A stretch of DNA of 6,984 nucleotides, from NCBI GenBank assembly GCA_035315685.1, contig DATFXR010000266.1, positions 1-6,984 of the forward strand, given 5' to 3'. Positions 1-5,801 of this stretch are shown here, one piece after another. Made by a program: the position numbers and the translations under genes. Position 1 is the stretch's first letter, and the number at the start of each line of letters is the position of its first letter. The DNA is from QHWK01 sp035315685. GTDB lineage: Bacteria > Acidobacteriota > Vicinamibacteria > Vicinamibacterales > CAVVIG01. The notes under the pieces were generated by a model that did no database searches, was not told the origin of the DNA, and saw only the letters and a program-made list of their open reading frames with translations.

Positions 1-1
1 G

Positions 2-502
2 CACTACGGCCGCTACGGCTCCGGCTCCGACGACGAGCGGCTCTTTCCGCTGTTTCTCGGCTATCCGGACCTCGTGCGCGGATATGACATCGCGTCGTTC
101 GATTCGTCCGACTGCATTCAGACGGTCGTGAGCAGCTGTCCCGCATTCGATCGCCTCGAAGGCAGCCGGATACTCGTGGCGAATCTCGAGTTCCGCTTTC
201 CGCTGCTTCGTCCGTTCGGCGCGACGCAGGGGATGTACGGACCGGTGCCAATCGAGGTCGCCTTGTTCGCGGACGGCGGGCTCGCCTGGAATGGCCTCCA
301 GGCGGCCTCGGTGCCGACCTCGATTTTCAGCGTGCCGCAGCAGCCGCATCCGTTCGACTGGCGCGACGGCGTCGCGAGCGCAGGGGTCGCGCTTCGCGTC
401 AACCTGTTCGGCTTCGCGATCGGCCAGTTCGACTTCGCGCATCCGTTCCAGCGGCCCGGCCGCGGCTTTGTGTTCCAGTTCAGCCTGACTCCGGGATTCT
501 GA
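2..502 (+). CDS. C-terminal part of an Omp85 (BamA/TamA) family outer-membrane beta-barrel protein, 5' end cut by the window
   Basis: The frame is open from base 2 to a TGA at 500-502, giving 166 residues without a start, so only the end of a longer gene is present. Near the start is the motif LVRGYD (Val25-Arg26-Gly27-Tyr28), matching the VRGF/Y motif of loop 6 in Omp85 barrels. It lies about 140 residues before the end, about where it sits in BamA-type proteins. The rest alternates short hydrophobic strands (for example LVANLEFRFPLL and VALFADGGLAW) with loops, and the protein ends in Phe, the usual C-terminal signal for insertion by the Bam complex. The protein should therefore be a barrel in the outer membrane. 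The missing N-terminus would decide whether it is BamA, TamA or a fusion, such as the TolB-like propeller plus barrel proteins of some phyla. Two cysteines (38 and 46) lie just after the loop-6 motif. The family call is firm; the subfamily is unknown. Confidence 0.82.
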   Translation, partial: HYGRYGSGSDDERLFPLFLGYPDLVRGYDIASFDSSDCIQTVVSSCPAFDRLEGSRILVANLEFRFPLLRPFGATQGMYGPVPIEVALFADGGLAWNGLQAASVPTSIFSVPQQPHPFDWRDGVASAGVALRVNLFGFAIGQFDFAHPFQRPGRGFVFQFSLTPGF

Positions 503-552
503 CGTCGAGACGCGAACGACGCGCAGGAAGCGGCGCAGCCGACGAAGCGCCG

Positions 553-561
553 TGCTACGCT
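553..561 (+). promoter_or_regulatory. Putative extended -10 promoter element for the small secreted protein gene
   Basis: The bases read TGC followed by TACGCT (556-561), which resembles an extended -10 (TGn-TANNNT). Transcription would then start near 568, leaving a leader of about 21 bases that holds a ribosome binding site (574-579) before the ATG at 589. No convincing -35 is seen, as is common with extended -10 promoters. This is pattern matching only. Confidence 0.35.
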
Positions 562-573
562 CCGCAGACAGCG

Positions 574-579
574 AAGGAG
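574..579 (+). promoter_or_regulatory. Ribosome binding site AAGGAG that fixes the start at 589
   Basis: AAGGAG ends nine bases before the ATG at 589. The in-frame TTG at 580 directly abuts this site and cannot be its start, so the ATG at 589 is chosen. Confidence 0.7.
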
Positions 580-588
580 TTGCCTGCG

Positions 589-1077
589 ATGCGTTTCGTC
601 ACGGCCGTCATGATCGTCGCCTGCGTGTCGACTGCTGCACCGGCTCGCGCGCAGAAGATTCAGCTTTCGCTGATTGCGCGCAGTGAAGGACGCCCCGACC
701 GCGACGCGACCGCGTCGGCGCTGTACGACGAGGTGCGAAAGGGGCTCGAAGCGCTCACCGACGTCGAGCTCGTCCCGTCCGACGGCTCCCGTCGCATCGT
801 GTGGATTATCGGCGGCGCCACAGCGGGACAGTACGCGGCGTCGCTGATGGTGACCGAGCGCTACGATCGCGAGACGCTGATGGTACTGGGCATCGAAGAC
901 GACGACATGGCGCATCGCATGATGGCGCTGCAAATCGTCGCCGACCACCAGATCTTCACCGGAAAAAGCCTCCAGGATCTCGCCAAGCGCATCGTCACCG
1001 CCATCGACACCGGCGCGCTGGCCCGGGTGCGGAAGCTGCCACCGCGTGAGAATCAAGAATTGAGAATTAAGAATTAG
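589..1077 (+). CDS. Small secreted protein of unknown function
   Basis: This encodes 162 residues. The start is the ATG at 589, nine bases after AAGGAG. The N-terminus is a clear Sec signal peptide: an Arg near the start, a hydrophobic core (residues 4-16), and an Ala-x-Ala type site (PARA|Q) giving a mature protein from about residue 23. The mature part is mixed alpha/beta. A strand KIQLSLIAR is followed by a helix with acidic and basic residues, strands VELVPS and IVWIIGGA, the stretch LMVLGIEDDD, and a final amphipathic helix (DLAKRIVTAIDTGAL). I recognise no enzyme motif and no membrane segment after the signal, so it should act in the periplasm or outside the cell. The last nine residues (ENQELRIKN) and the TAG stop are encoded by an AT-rich heptamer repeat and are probably a late, non-functional tail. 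It follows the barrel gene by 86 bases but appears to have its own promoter. Being a real gene is well supported; its function is not known. Confidence 0.75.
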   Translation: MRFVTAVMIVACVSTAAPARAQKIQLSLIARSEGRPDRDATASALYDEVRKGLEALTDVELVPSDGSRRIVWIIGGATAGQYAASLMVTERYDRETLMVLGIEDDDMAHRMMALQIVADHQIFTGKSLQDLAKRIVTAIDTGALARVRKLPPRENQELRIKN

Positions 1078-1085
1078 GAATTCGT
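1049..1085 (+). repeat. AT-rich heptamer tandem array, forward orientation
   Basis: From 1051 the sequence runs in seven-base units: AATCAAG, AATTGAG, AATTAAG, AATTAGG and AATTCGT (1051-1085), each starting with AAT. It is strikingly AT-rich against its GC-rich surroundings. It codes for the last nine residues and the stop of the upstream gene. Bases 1049-1060 are the exact reverse complement of 1093-1104, and 1065-1080 of 1108-1123. Confidence 0.85.
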
Positions 1086-1091
1086 GACACG

Positions 1092-1126
1092 CATTCTTGA
1101 TTCTTACTTCCTAATTCTTAATTGCC
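1092..1126 (-). repeat. AT-rich heptamer tandem array, opposite orientation
   Basis: Read on the + strand the units are CATTCTT, GATTCTT, ACTTCCT, AATTCTT and AATTGCC. On the - strand this is the same AAGAATT-like family as the array at 1049-1085. The two arrays face each other across a few bases. The exact pairings run in the order A, B, A', B' (1049-1060, 1065-1080, 1093-1104, 1108-1123), so the two stems cross and cannot both form as simple hairpins. Confidence 0.85.
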
Positions 1127-1136
1127 CGAGTTCGGC

Positions 1137-1142
1137 TATGCT
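1137..1142 (+). promoter_or_regulatory. Putative -10 element for a leaderless PQQ dehydrogenase transcript
   Basis: TATGCT lies seven bases before the ATG at 1150, so transcription would start at or next to that ATG. No Shine-Dalgarno sequence precedes either nearby ATG, which fits leaderless initiation. The ATG at 1138 lies inside this hexamer. No clear -35 is seen. Confidence 0.4.
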
Positions 1143-1149
1143 CCGCGGC

Positions 1150-3198
1150 ATGAGCTTCATTTCTCTGTCGGCGGCGCGGTCTCTCCTCGCTGGCACCGTT
1201 GGTGTACTCGTTGCCGGTGGCGCTGCGTTGCGCGGCGCGCAGGCGCCGGTACCCGCCCGCGCGGCAATGTATACGGACGCCCAGGCTGCCGCGGGCGAGT
1301 CGCTCTACCGCCGGTCGTGCGCCAGTTGTCACGGCGCCACGCTCAGCGGCGGTACGGCGCCGCCGCTCACCGGCGCCGCATTCGAGTCGAGCTGGAGCGA
1401 TCCGCGGGTGACGCTGGCGGACGTCTTCTTCATCGCGCGCACGACGATGCCGCCGCGCGCCTCGGGCACGCTGACCGCGCCGGATCACGCCGCGGTGTTC
1501 GCCTACATCCTCAAGATGAACGGTTTCCCGGCGGGCGCGACCGCGCTGACCGCGACGTCGGAGCAGCTCGAGGCGGCGCATCTCGCGATCGCGAATCGCA
1601 CCGCGGCGCCGCCGCCGCCCGAATTCATTCCCGGTGCAGCCGCCGCGGCAGCCGCGACGAGCGGGCCTGATCAGGCAACGCTCACGCGTGCGTCGCAATC
1701 GACCGACTGGCTGTTGCACACGCACGACTACGGCGGCACACGCTTCTCGCCGCTGCGCGAGATCAACGTCACGACCGCGACGCGGCTCACACCCGCCTGC
1801 CTGTTCCAGGTCGGTGAGCGCGACAATTTTCAGACCGGCCCGATCGTCTACAACGGCACGATGTACATCACGACGACCGCCAGCACGGTCGCGCTCGACG
1901 CGTCAACGTGCCGCGTGAAATGGCGCCACGCGTGGCAGCCGCGCGAGACCGTCGCGTTCCAGCGCAATCGCGGCGTCGCAATCAAAGACGGCCGCGTGAT
2001 TCGCGGCACCCCCGACGGCTATCTGCTCGCGCTGAATTCCGAGACCGGCGCGCAGTTGTGGGCGCGCCGAATCGGACGGCCGGCCGAGGGCGAGATCTTC
2101 GTCATGGCACCGATCCTCTTCGAGGACCTCGTGTTGATCGGGCCCGCACTGAGCGAGCGCAACGTCCAGGGGTGGGTCGGCGCATTTCGCGCCTCCGATG
2201 GCACGCCGGTCTGGCGGTTCAACACCATTCCACAGCCCGGCGAGCCGGGATTCGAGACGTGGAAGAACCCGAAGGGCATTCCGATGGGCGGCGGCGCGGT
2301 CTGGACATCGTTCGCGCTCGACACCGAGACCGGCGATCTCCACCTCGCGGTTACCAATCCGGCGCCCGATCTCCCGGTACATTTGCGGCAGGGCACGAAC
2401 CTCTACACCAACTCGATGATCGTGCTCGATGCCCGGACGGGAAAGCTGCGCTGGTACCGGCAAATGGTGCCGAACGACTCGCACGACTGGGACCTCACAC
2501 ACGCCACGCCGATGTTCAGCACGACGATCAACGGCGCGACGCGCCACCTCGTGGTGACGACCGGCAAGGACGGTGTGCTGCGCGCGCTCGATCGCGAGAC
2601 GCACGGCGTGCTGTACGAGACGCCAGTCACCACACGCGAAAACGCCGAGACGCCGGTGATTACCACGCCGACGCGCGCGTGCCCCGGCGTCCTGGGCGGC
2701 ACCGAGTGGAATGGTCCCGCGTACAACCCCGACACGAACCTGTTGTACGTGCCGGCCGTCGACTGGTGCGCGACCTTTACCGCGTACGAGCAGGTGCGGT
2801 TCATCCCCGGCAAGGGCTACATGGGTGGACGCACGGACCTCGATCCGATCGACAGGTCGCAGGGGTGGCTGACGGCAATCGACGCGTCGAATGGCGCCGT
2901 GAAGTGGAAGTATCGGTCGGCGAGACCGATGGTGGCGGCGGTCACGACGACCGCAGGCAATATCGTGATGACCGGCGAGCTGACCGGCGATTTCACGATC
3001 TTCGACGCGACGAGTGGCGCGATCCTGTACCGCTTCAACACCGGTGGTCCGGTGGGCGGCGGTATCGTCACGTATGCAGTCGCCGGCAAGCAGTACGTCG
3101 CCGTCGCGTCGGGCAGCCCATCGAACTTCTGGGTCGAACGCAGTCCCGGTGCGCCGACGATCATCGTCTTCGCGTTGCCCGGCAGTCCGGCAAGCTGA
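1150..3198 (+). CDS. Exported quinohemoprotein: N-terminal cytochrome c fused to a PQQ-dependent alcohol dehydrogenase-type propeller
   Basis: This encodes 682 residues from the ATG at 1150. The frame is open back to a GTG at 1084, but that stretch is heptamer repeat; the ATG at 1138 is the other candidate. A signal peptide covers about residues 1-32 (arginine, then a hydrophobic Ala/Gly/Leu/Val core, then RGAQA). A cytochrome c domain follows, with the haem site CASCH at 57-61 and a probable axial Met100 in TMPPR. A proline/alanine linker (about 152-170) leads to a PQQ propeller. Blade motifs of the type ALD-x-x-T/S-G-x-x-W recur (near 248, 294, 345, 426, 479, 576, 618). The loop NDSHDWD (442-448) probably holds the catalytic Asp, and the conserved block GGTEWNGPAYNP begins at 516. 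Cys511 and Cys540 are 29 apart, as in a methanol dehydrogenase disulfide. The protein should oxidise an alcohol or similar substrate in the periplasm and pass electrons to its own haem. The haem is at the N-terminus, unlike type II enzymes, and the usual vicinal Cys pair is absent. The substrate is unknown. Confidence 0.92.
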   Translation: MSFISLSAARSLLAGTVGVLVAGGAALRGAQAPVPARAAMYTDAQAAAGESLYRRSCASCHGATLSGGTAPPLTGAAFESSWSDPRVTLADVFFIARTTMPPRASGTLTAPDHAAVFAYILKMNGFPAGATALTATSEQLEAAHLAIANRTAAPPPPEFIPGAAAAAAATSGPDQATLTRASQSTDWLLHTHDYGGTRFSPLREINVTTATRLTPACLFQVGERDNFQTGPIVYNGTMYITTTASTVALDASTCRVKWRHAWQPRETVAFQRNRGVAIKDGRVIRGTPDGYLLALNSETGAQLWARRIGRPAEGEIFVMAPILFEDLVLIGPALSERNVQGWVGAFRASDGTPVWRFNTIPQPGEPGFETWKNPKGIPMGGGAVWTSFALDTETGDLHLAVTNPAPDLPVHLRQGTNLYTNSMIVLDARTGKLRWYRQMVPNDSHDWDLTHATPMFSTTINGATRHLVVTTGKDGVLRALDRETHGVLYETPVTTRENAETPVITTPTRACPGVLGGTEWNGPAYNPDTNLLYVPAVDWCATFTAYEQVRFIPGKGYMGGRTDLDPIDRSQGWLTAIDASNGAVKWKYRSARPMVAAVTTTAGNIVMTGELTGDFTIFDATSGAILYRFNTGGPVGGGIVTYAVAGKQYVAVASGSPSNFWVERSPGAPTIIVFALPGSPAS

Positions 3199-3227
3199 TA
3201 GCCAGACTCCTGGCCGCCTCGCTGAGC

Positions 3228-3249
3228 TAGCCCCCCAGCCCCCAGCCCC
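3228..3249 (-). repeat. C-rich heptamer array (GGGGCTG family on the - strand)
   Basis: Units TAGCCCC, CCAGCCC, CCAGCCC and a final C are visible on the + strand, starting 29 bases after the stop of the PQQ enzyme. Its reverse complement matches 5801-5821 except for one additional base, so the two arrays form a long-range inverted pair around the regulator-ahcY unit. It carries three G-runs of at least four on the - strand. Confidence 0.8.
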
Positions 3250-3267
3250 GACTCGCGGCCGCCGGGG

Positions 3268-3296
3268 TTGATTCCGCGGCCACCTTGAAGTATCCT
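3268..3296 (+). promoter_or_regulatory. Sigma-70-like promoter of the regulator-ahcY operon
   Basis: TTGATT (3268-3273) and TATCCT (3291-3296) are separated by exactly 17 bases, the ideal spacing. Transcription would begin near 3303, only about ten bases before the start codon at 3314. That leaves no room for a Shine-Dalgarno site, and none is seen. This is the best-formed promoter in the window. Confidence 0.6.
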
Positions 3297-3318
3297 TTCA
3301 TCCGGTTTAACGGATGAA
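3297..3318 (+). promoter_or_regulatory. Putative operator: 8-bp perfect inverted repeat over the transcription start and start codon
   Basis: TTCATCCG (3297-3304) and CGGATGAA (3311-3318) are exact reverse complements separated by GTTTAA. The palindrome begins right after the -10 and runs through the ATG at 3314. This is a typical place for an ArsR-family repressor to bind and block its own promoter, and the gene that follows encodes such a protein. That this is the binding site is inference. Confidence 0.55.
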
Positions 3319-4258
3319 TGCACGCCCGGCGGAAATTCTCGACCGCCTCGCCGCCCTCGCCGATGTGACGCGGAGCCGTGCGCTGCTGCTGCTCGACGGC
3401 CACGAGCTGACGGTGTCCGAGCTCTGCAGCATCATGCAGCTGCCGCAGTCGACGGTCAGCCGCCATCTGAAAGCGCTGGCCGATTCGGGATGGGTCACGG
3501 CGCGATCGGAAGGGCCAAGCAATCTCTATGCGATGTCCCGCGAGGATCTCGACCCGGCGGCGCGGCGGCTGTGGCTGCTGGTGCGCGATCAGGTGGCGGC
3601 GGCGCCGGCAGCTGGACAGGATCAGCGCCGACTCAGGGCCGCGCTCGCCGCGCGGCGGACGAAATCGCAGGAGTTCTTCTCGTCGTCCGCAGGACAATGG
3701 GACAGGCTGCGCGACGAGCTGTTCGGCGACCGCTTCCACTTGCTGGCGTTCTCGGCGTTCGCCGACGCCGATTGGGTCGTCGGGGATCTGGGATGCGGCA
3801 CCGGTCAGGTGAGCGCCGCGATCGCGCCGTTCGTCGCACGAGTGATCGCGGTGGACGGCTCCTCCGCCATGCTGCAGGCGGCGAAAAAGCGCCTGCAGGG
3901 GATCGGCAGCGTCGAGCTGCGGCGCGGCGAGCTCGAAGCGCTTCCGATCGACGCCGCGAAGCTCGACGCGGCGATGCTGATGCTCGTCCTGCATCACGTG
4001 TCGGAGCCGGAGCGCGCCATTGCGGAAATGGGGCGCGTGCTGAAACCGGGTGGCCGCGCGCTCATCGTCGACATGCTCGCGCACGACCGCGAGAGCTACC
4101 GGCAGCAGATGGGTCATGTGCGGCTCGGCTTCGACGAGGCGTCGATCGGGCGACTGTTGACCGACGCCGGTTTTGGCGACACGCGTGTCGTATCGCTGCC
4201 ACCGGATTCACGCGCGAAGGGTCCGGGATTGTTCGTCGCGACGGGACGGAAGGCATGA
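3314..4258 (+). CDS. ArsR-type HTH regulator fused to a SAM-dependent methyltransferase domain (SahR-like)
   Basis: This encodes 314 residues. Residues 1 to about 80 form a winged helix: ELTVSELCSIMQLPQS leads into the recognition helix STVSRHLKALADSGW (47-60), and a wing follows at about 62-74. There is no ELCVCD-type metal site; Cys38 is the only cysteine in this part, so a metal ligand is unlikely. A basic helical linker follows, and from about 120 a class I methyltransferase domain. This has motif I VGDLGCGTG (156-164), the acidic end of strand 2 at Asp181 (VIAVDGS), LHHV (226-229) and LKPGGRALIVD (243-253). The domain should bind SAM or SAH. ArsR-methyltransferase fusions next to methionine-cycle genes include SahR of Proteobacteria, which senses SAH and controls ahcY and related genes. 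The close link to ahcY (43 bases) and the palindrome at its own start suggest the same role here. Whether the domain still methylates anything cannot be told. The start at 3314 fits the promoter spacing; no ribosome binding site is seen. Confidence 0.88.
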   Translation: MNARPAEILDRLAALADVTRSRALLLLDGHELTVSELCSIMQLPQSTVSRHLKALADSGWVTARSEGPSNLYAMSREDLDPAARRLWLLVRDQVAAAPAAGQDQRRLRAALAARRTKSQEFFSSSAGQWDRLRDELFGDRFHLLAFSAFADADWVVGDLGCGTGQVSAAIAPFVARVIAVDGSSAMLQAAKKRLQGIGSVELRRGELEALPIDAAKLDAAMLMLVLHHVSEPERAIAEMGRVLKPGGRALIVDMLAHDRESYRQQMGHVRLGFDEASIGRLLTDAGFGDTRVVSLPPDSRAKGPGLFVATGRKA

Positions 4259-4291
4259 GGGCTTCCGCTGCACGACGGGATTTGGAAAACG

Positions 4292-4296
4292 AGGAG
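4292..4296 (+). promoter_or_regulatory. Ribosome binding site AGGAG that fixes the ahcY start
   Basis: AGGAG ends five bases before the ATG at 4302. The frame is open 43 codons further upstream, but that stretch overlaps the regulator gene and matches nothing in AhcY, so the start is at 4302. Confidence 0.8.
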
Positions 4297-4301
4297 AGAC
4301 G

Positions 4302-5801
4302 ATGGCAACAGTGACCGAGAAGATGCACCCGTTCGCGGCAGCAATGGCCGTCGGCCGGGAACCGTTCAAAGTGAAGGACCTCGCGCTCGCCGAATTCGGC
4401 CGCAAGGAAATCCGGCTCGCCGAGCAGGAGATGCCCGGCCTGATGGCGCTGCGCAAGCAGCACGGCGCGACCAGACCGCTGGCCGGCGCGCGCATCATGG
4501 GCTCGCTGCACATGACGATTCAGACCGCCGTGCTGATCGAGACGCTCACCGAGCTCGGCGCCGACGTCCGCTGGGTGTCGTGCAACATCTTCTCGACACA
4601 GGATCACGCGGCCGCGGCGGTCGTCGTCGGTCGGCCGGCGACCGGCGGCACGGCGAAGGATCCGAAAGGCACGCCGGTGTTCGCCTGGAAGGGCGAGACG
4701 CTGGAGGAGTACTGGTGGTGCACGAGCGAAGCGCTCGAATGGCCGGACGGCACTGGCCCAACGCTGATCGTGGACGATGGCGGCGACGCGACGCTGGTGG
4801 TGCACAAGGGGGTCGAGTTCGAGAAGGCGGGCAAGGTACCGGTGTTCAAGGCCGAGAGCGAGCCGGAGGAATGGGGCGTGATCCTCGACTGCATCCGTAC
4901 GTCGATGGGGAAAGACCGGTCGCGCTGGACGCGCATCGCTTCGACCATCCGCGGGGTCAGCGAGGAAACGACGACCGGTGTGCATCGGCTCTACCAGATG
5001 ATGGAGGCGGGCACGCTCCTGTTCCCGGCGATCAACGTCAACGACTCGGTGACCAAGAGCAAGTTCGACAACATCTACGGCTGCCGTCACTCGCTGCCGG
5101 ACGGTCTGGCGCGTGCGACGGACGTGATGCTCGGCGGCAAGGTCGCCGTGGTGTTCGGCTACGGTGAAGTCGGCAAAGGCTGCGCGCAGGCGCTGCGCGG
5201 GCAGGGCTGCCGCGTCATCGTCACCGAAATCGACCCGATTTGCGCGCTGCAGGCGGCGATGGAAGGCTACCAGGTCGACACGATCGACAACCTCGTCTCG
5301 ACTGCGGACATCTTCATCACCGCGACCGGGAACCACAACATCATCACCGTCGATCACATGAAGCGGATGAAGGACAAAGCGATCGTCGGCAACATCGGGC
5401 ACTTCGACAACGAGATCGACATGGCCGGGTTGAAGAAGTTCCCGGGCATCGAGCGGATCACCATCAAGCCGCAGTACGACGAGTTCCGTTTCCCCGACGG
5501 CCACAGTGTGATGGTGCTCGCCGAAGGCCGGCTGCTGAACCTCGGCTGCGCCACCGGGCATCCGAGCTTCGTGATGTCGGCGTCGTTCACCAATCAGGTG
5601 ATCGCGCAGCTCGAGCTGCAGCAGAATACGGGCAAGTACGAGAAGAAGGTCTACATGCTGCCGAAGCACCTCGACGAGCAGGTGGCACGGCTGCACCTCG
5701 ATCACCTCGGCGTGAGGCTGACGAAGCTCACGCCGGACCAGGCGGACTACATCGGCGTGCCGGTCGACGGACCGTACAAGCCCGACCACTATCGGTACTA
5801 G
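4302..5801 (+). CDS. ahcY: S-adenosyl-L-homocysteine hydrolase (adenosylhomocysteinase)
   Basis: This encodes 499 residues. The cytoplasmic NAD-dependent enzyme reversibly splits S-adenosylhomocysteine into adenosine and homocysteine, removing the product that inhibits methyltransferases. Family signatures run the full length: SLHMT (68-72), CNIFSTQDHAAAA (94-106), DDGGD (158-162), RGVSEETTTGV (217-227), NDSVTKSKFDN (247-257) with the substrate-contacting Lys252 and Asp256, and Cys261. The NAD-binding GYGEVGKG is at 286-293, NIGHFDNEID at 364-373, LNLGCATGHPSFVMS at 412-426, and the C-terminal PYKPDHYRY that contacts the neighbouring subunit's cofactor. About 40 extra residues (roughly 171-213) before RGVSEE mark the long bacterial form (as in Mycobacterium) rather than the 430-residue animal form. 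It lies 43 bases after the SAM-domain regulator and is probably cotranscribed with it. The stop codon lies inside a G-rich heptamer array. All expected catalytic residues are present. Confidence 0.98.
   Translation: MATVTEKMHPFAAAMAVGREPFKVKDLALAEFGRKEIRLAEQEMPGLMALRKQHGATRPLAGARIMGSLHMTIQTAVLIETLTELGADVRWVSCNIFSTQDHAAAAVVVGRPATGGTAKDPKGTPVFAWKGETLEEYWWCTSEALEWPDGTGPTLIVDDGGDATLVVHKGVEFEKAGKVPVFKAESEPEEWGVILDCIRTSMGKDRSRWTRIASTIRGVSEETTTGVHRLYQMMEAGTLLFPAINVNDSVTKSKFDNIYGCRHSLPDGLARATDVMLGGKVAVVFGYGEVGKGCAQALRGQGCRVIVTEIDPICALQAAMEGYQVDTIDNLVSTADIFITATGNHNIITVDHMKRMKDKAIVGNIGHFDNEIDMAGLKKFPGIERITIKPQYDEFRFPDGHSVMVLAEGRLLNLGCATGHPSFVMSASFTNQVIAQLELQQNTGKYEKKVYMLPKHLDEQVARLHLDHLGVRLTKLTPDQADYIGVPVDGPYKPDHYRY

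Noticed and set aside
532..551. GGCGC/GCGCC hairpin between the barrel and the small secreted protein
   Set aside because: A five-bp stem with a ten-base loop is expected by chance in GC-rich DNA, and there is no T-run.
118..1056. Open frame on the - strand across the barrel and small secreted protein genes
   Set aside because: It has Arg/His-rich composition, spans two supported + strand genes and their gap, and lacks recognisable motifs.
1049..1126. CRISPR array
   Set aside because: The units are seven bases, with no spacers and no cas genes.
1084..1149. Longer N-terminus for the PQQ enzyme from GTG 1084
   Set aside because: The added 22 residues are encoded largely by heptamer repeat and would sit in front of a complete signal peptide; no ribosome binding site is present.
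3201..3214. Intrinsic terminator after the PQQ gene (GCCAG-ACTC-CTGGC hairpin)
   Set aside because: The stem is only five base pairs and is not followed by a T-run, so it is too weak to call.
1908..3230. 440-codon + strand frame inside the PQQ dehydrogenase gene
   Set aside because: It is an alternate frame of a clearly recognised gene; the translation is Arg-rich with no domain.
3257..3281. GGCCGC/GCGGCC stem overlapping the -35 of the operon promoter
   Set aside because: Six GC pairs with a 13-base loop are common in this composition; it may be real but has no independent support.
3199..3313. SAH riboswitch ahead of the regulator-ahcY operon
   Set aside because: I could not find the conserved SAH-riboswitch core here. 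The predicted transcript starts near 3303, leaving a leader too short for one, and the 43-base gap before ahcY is also too short.
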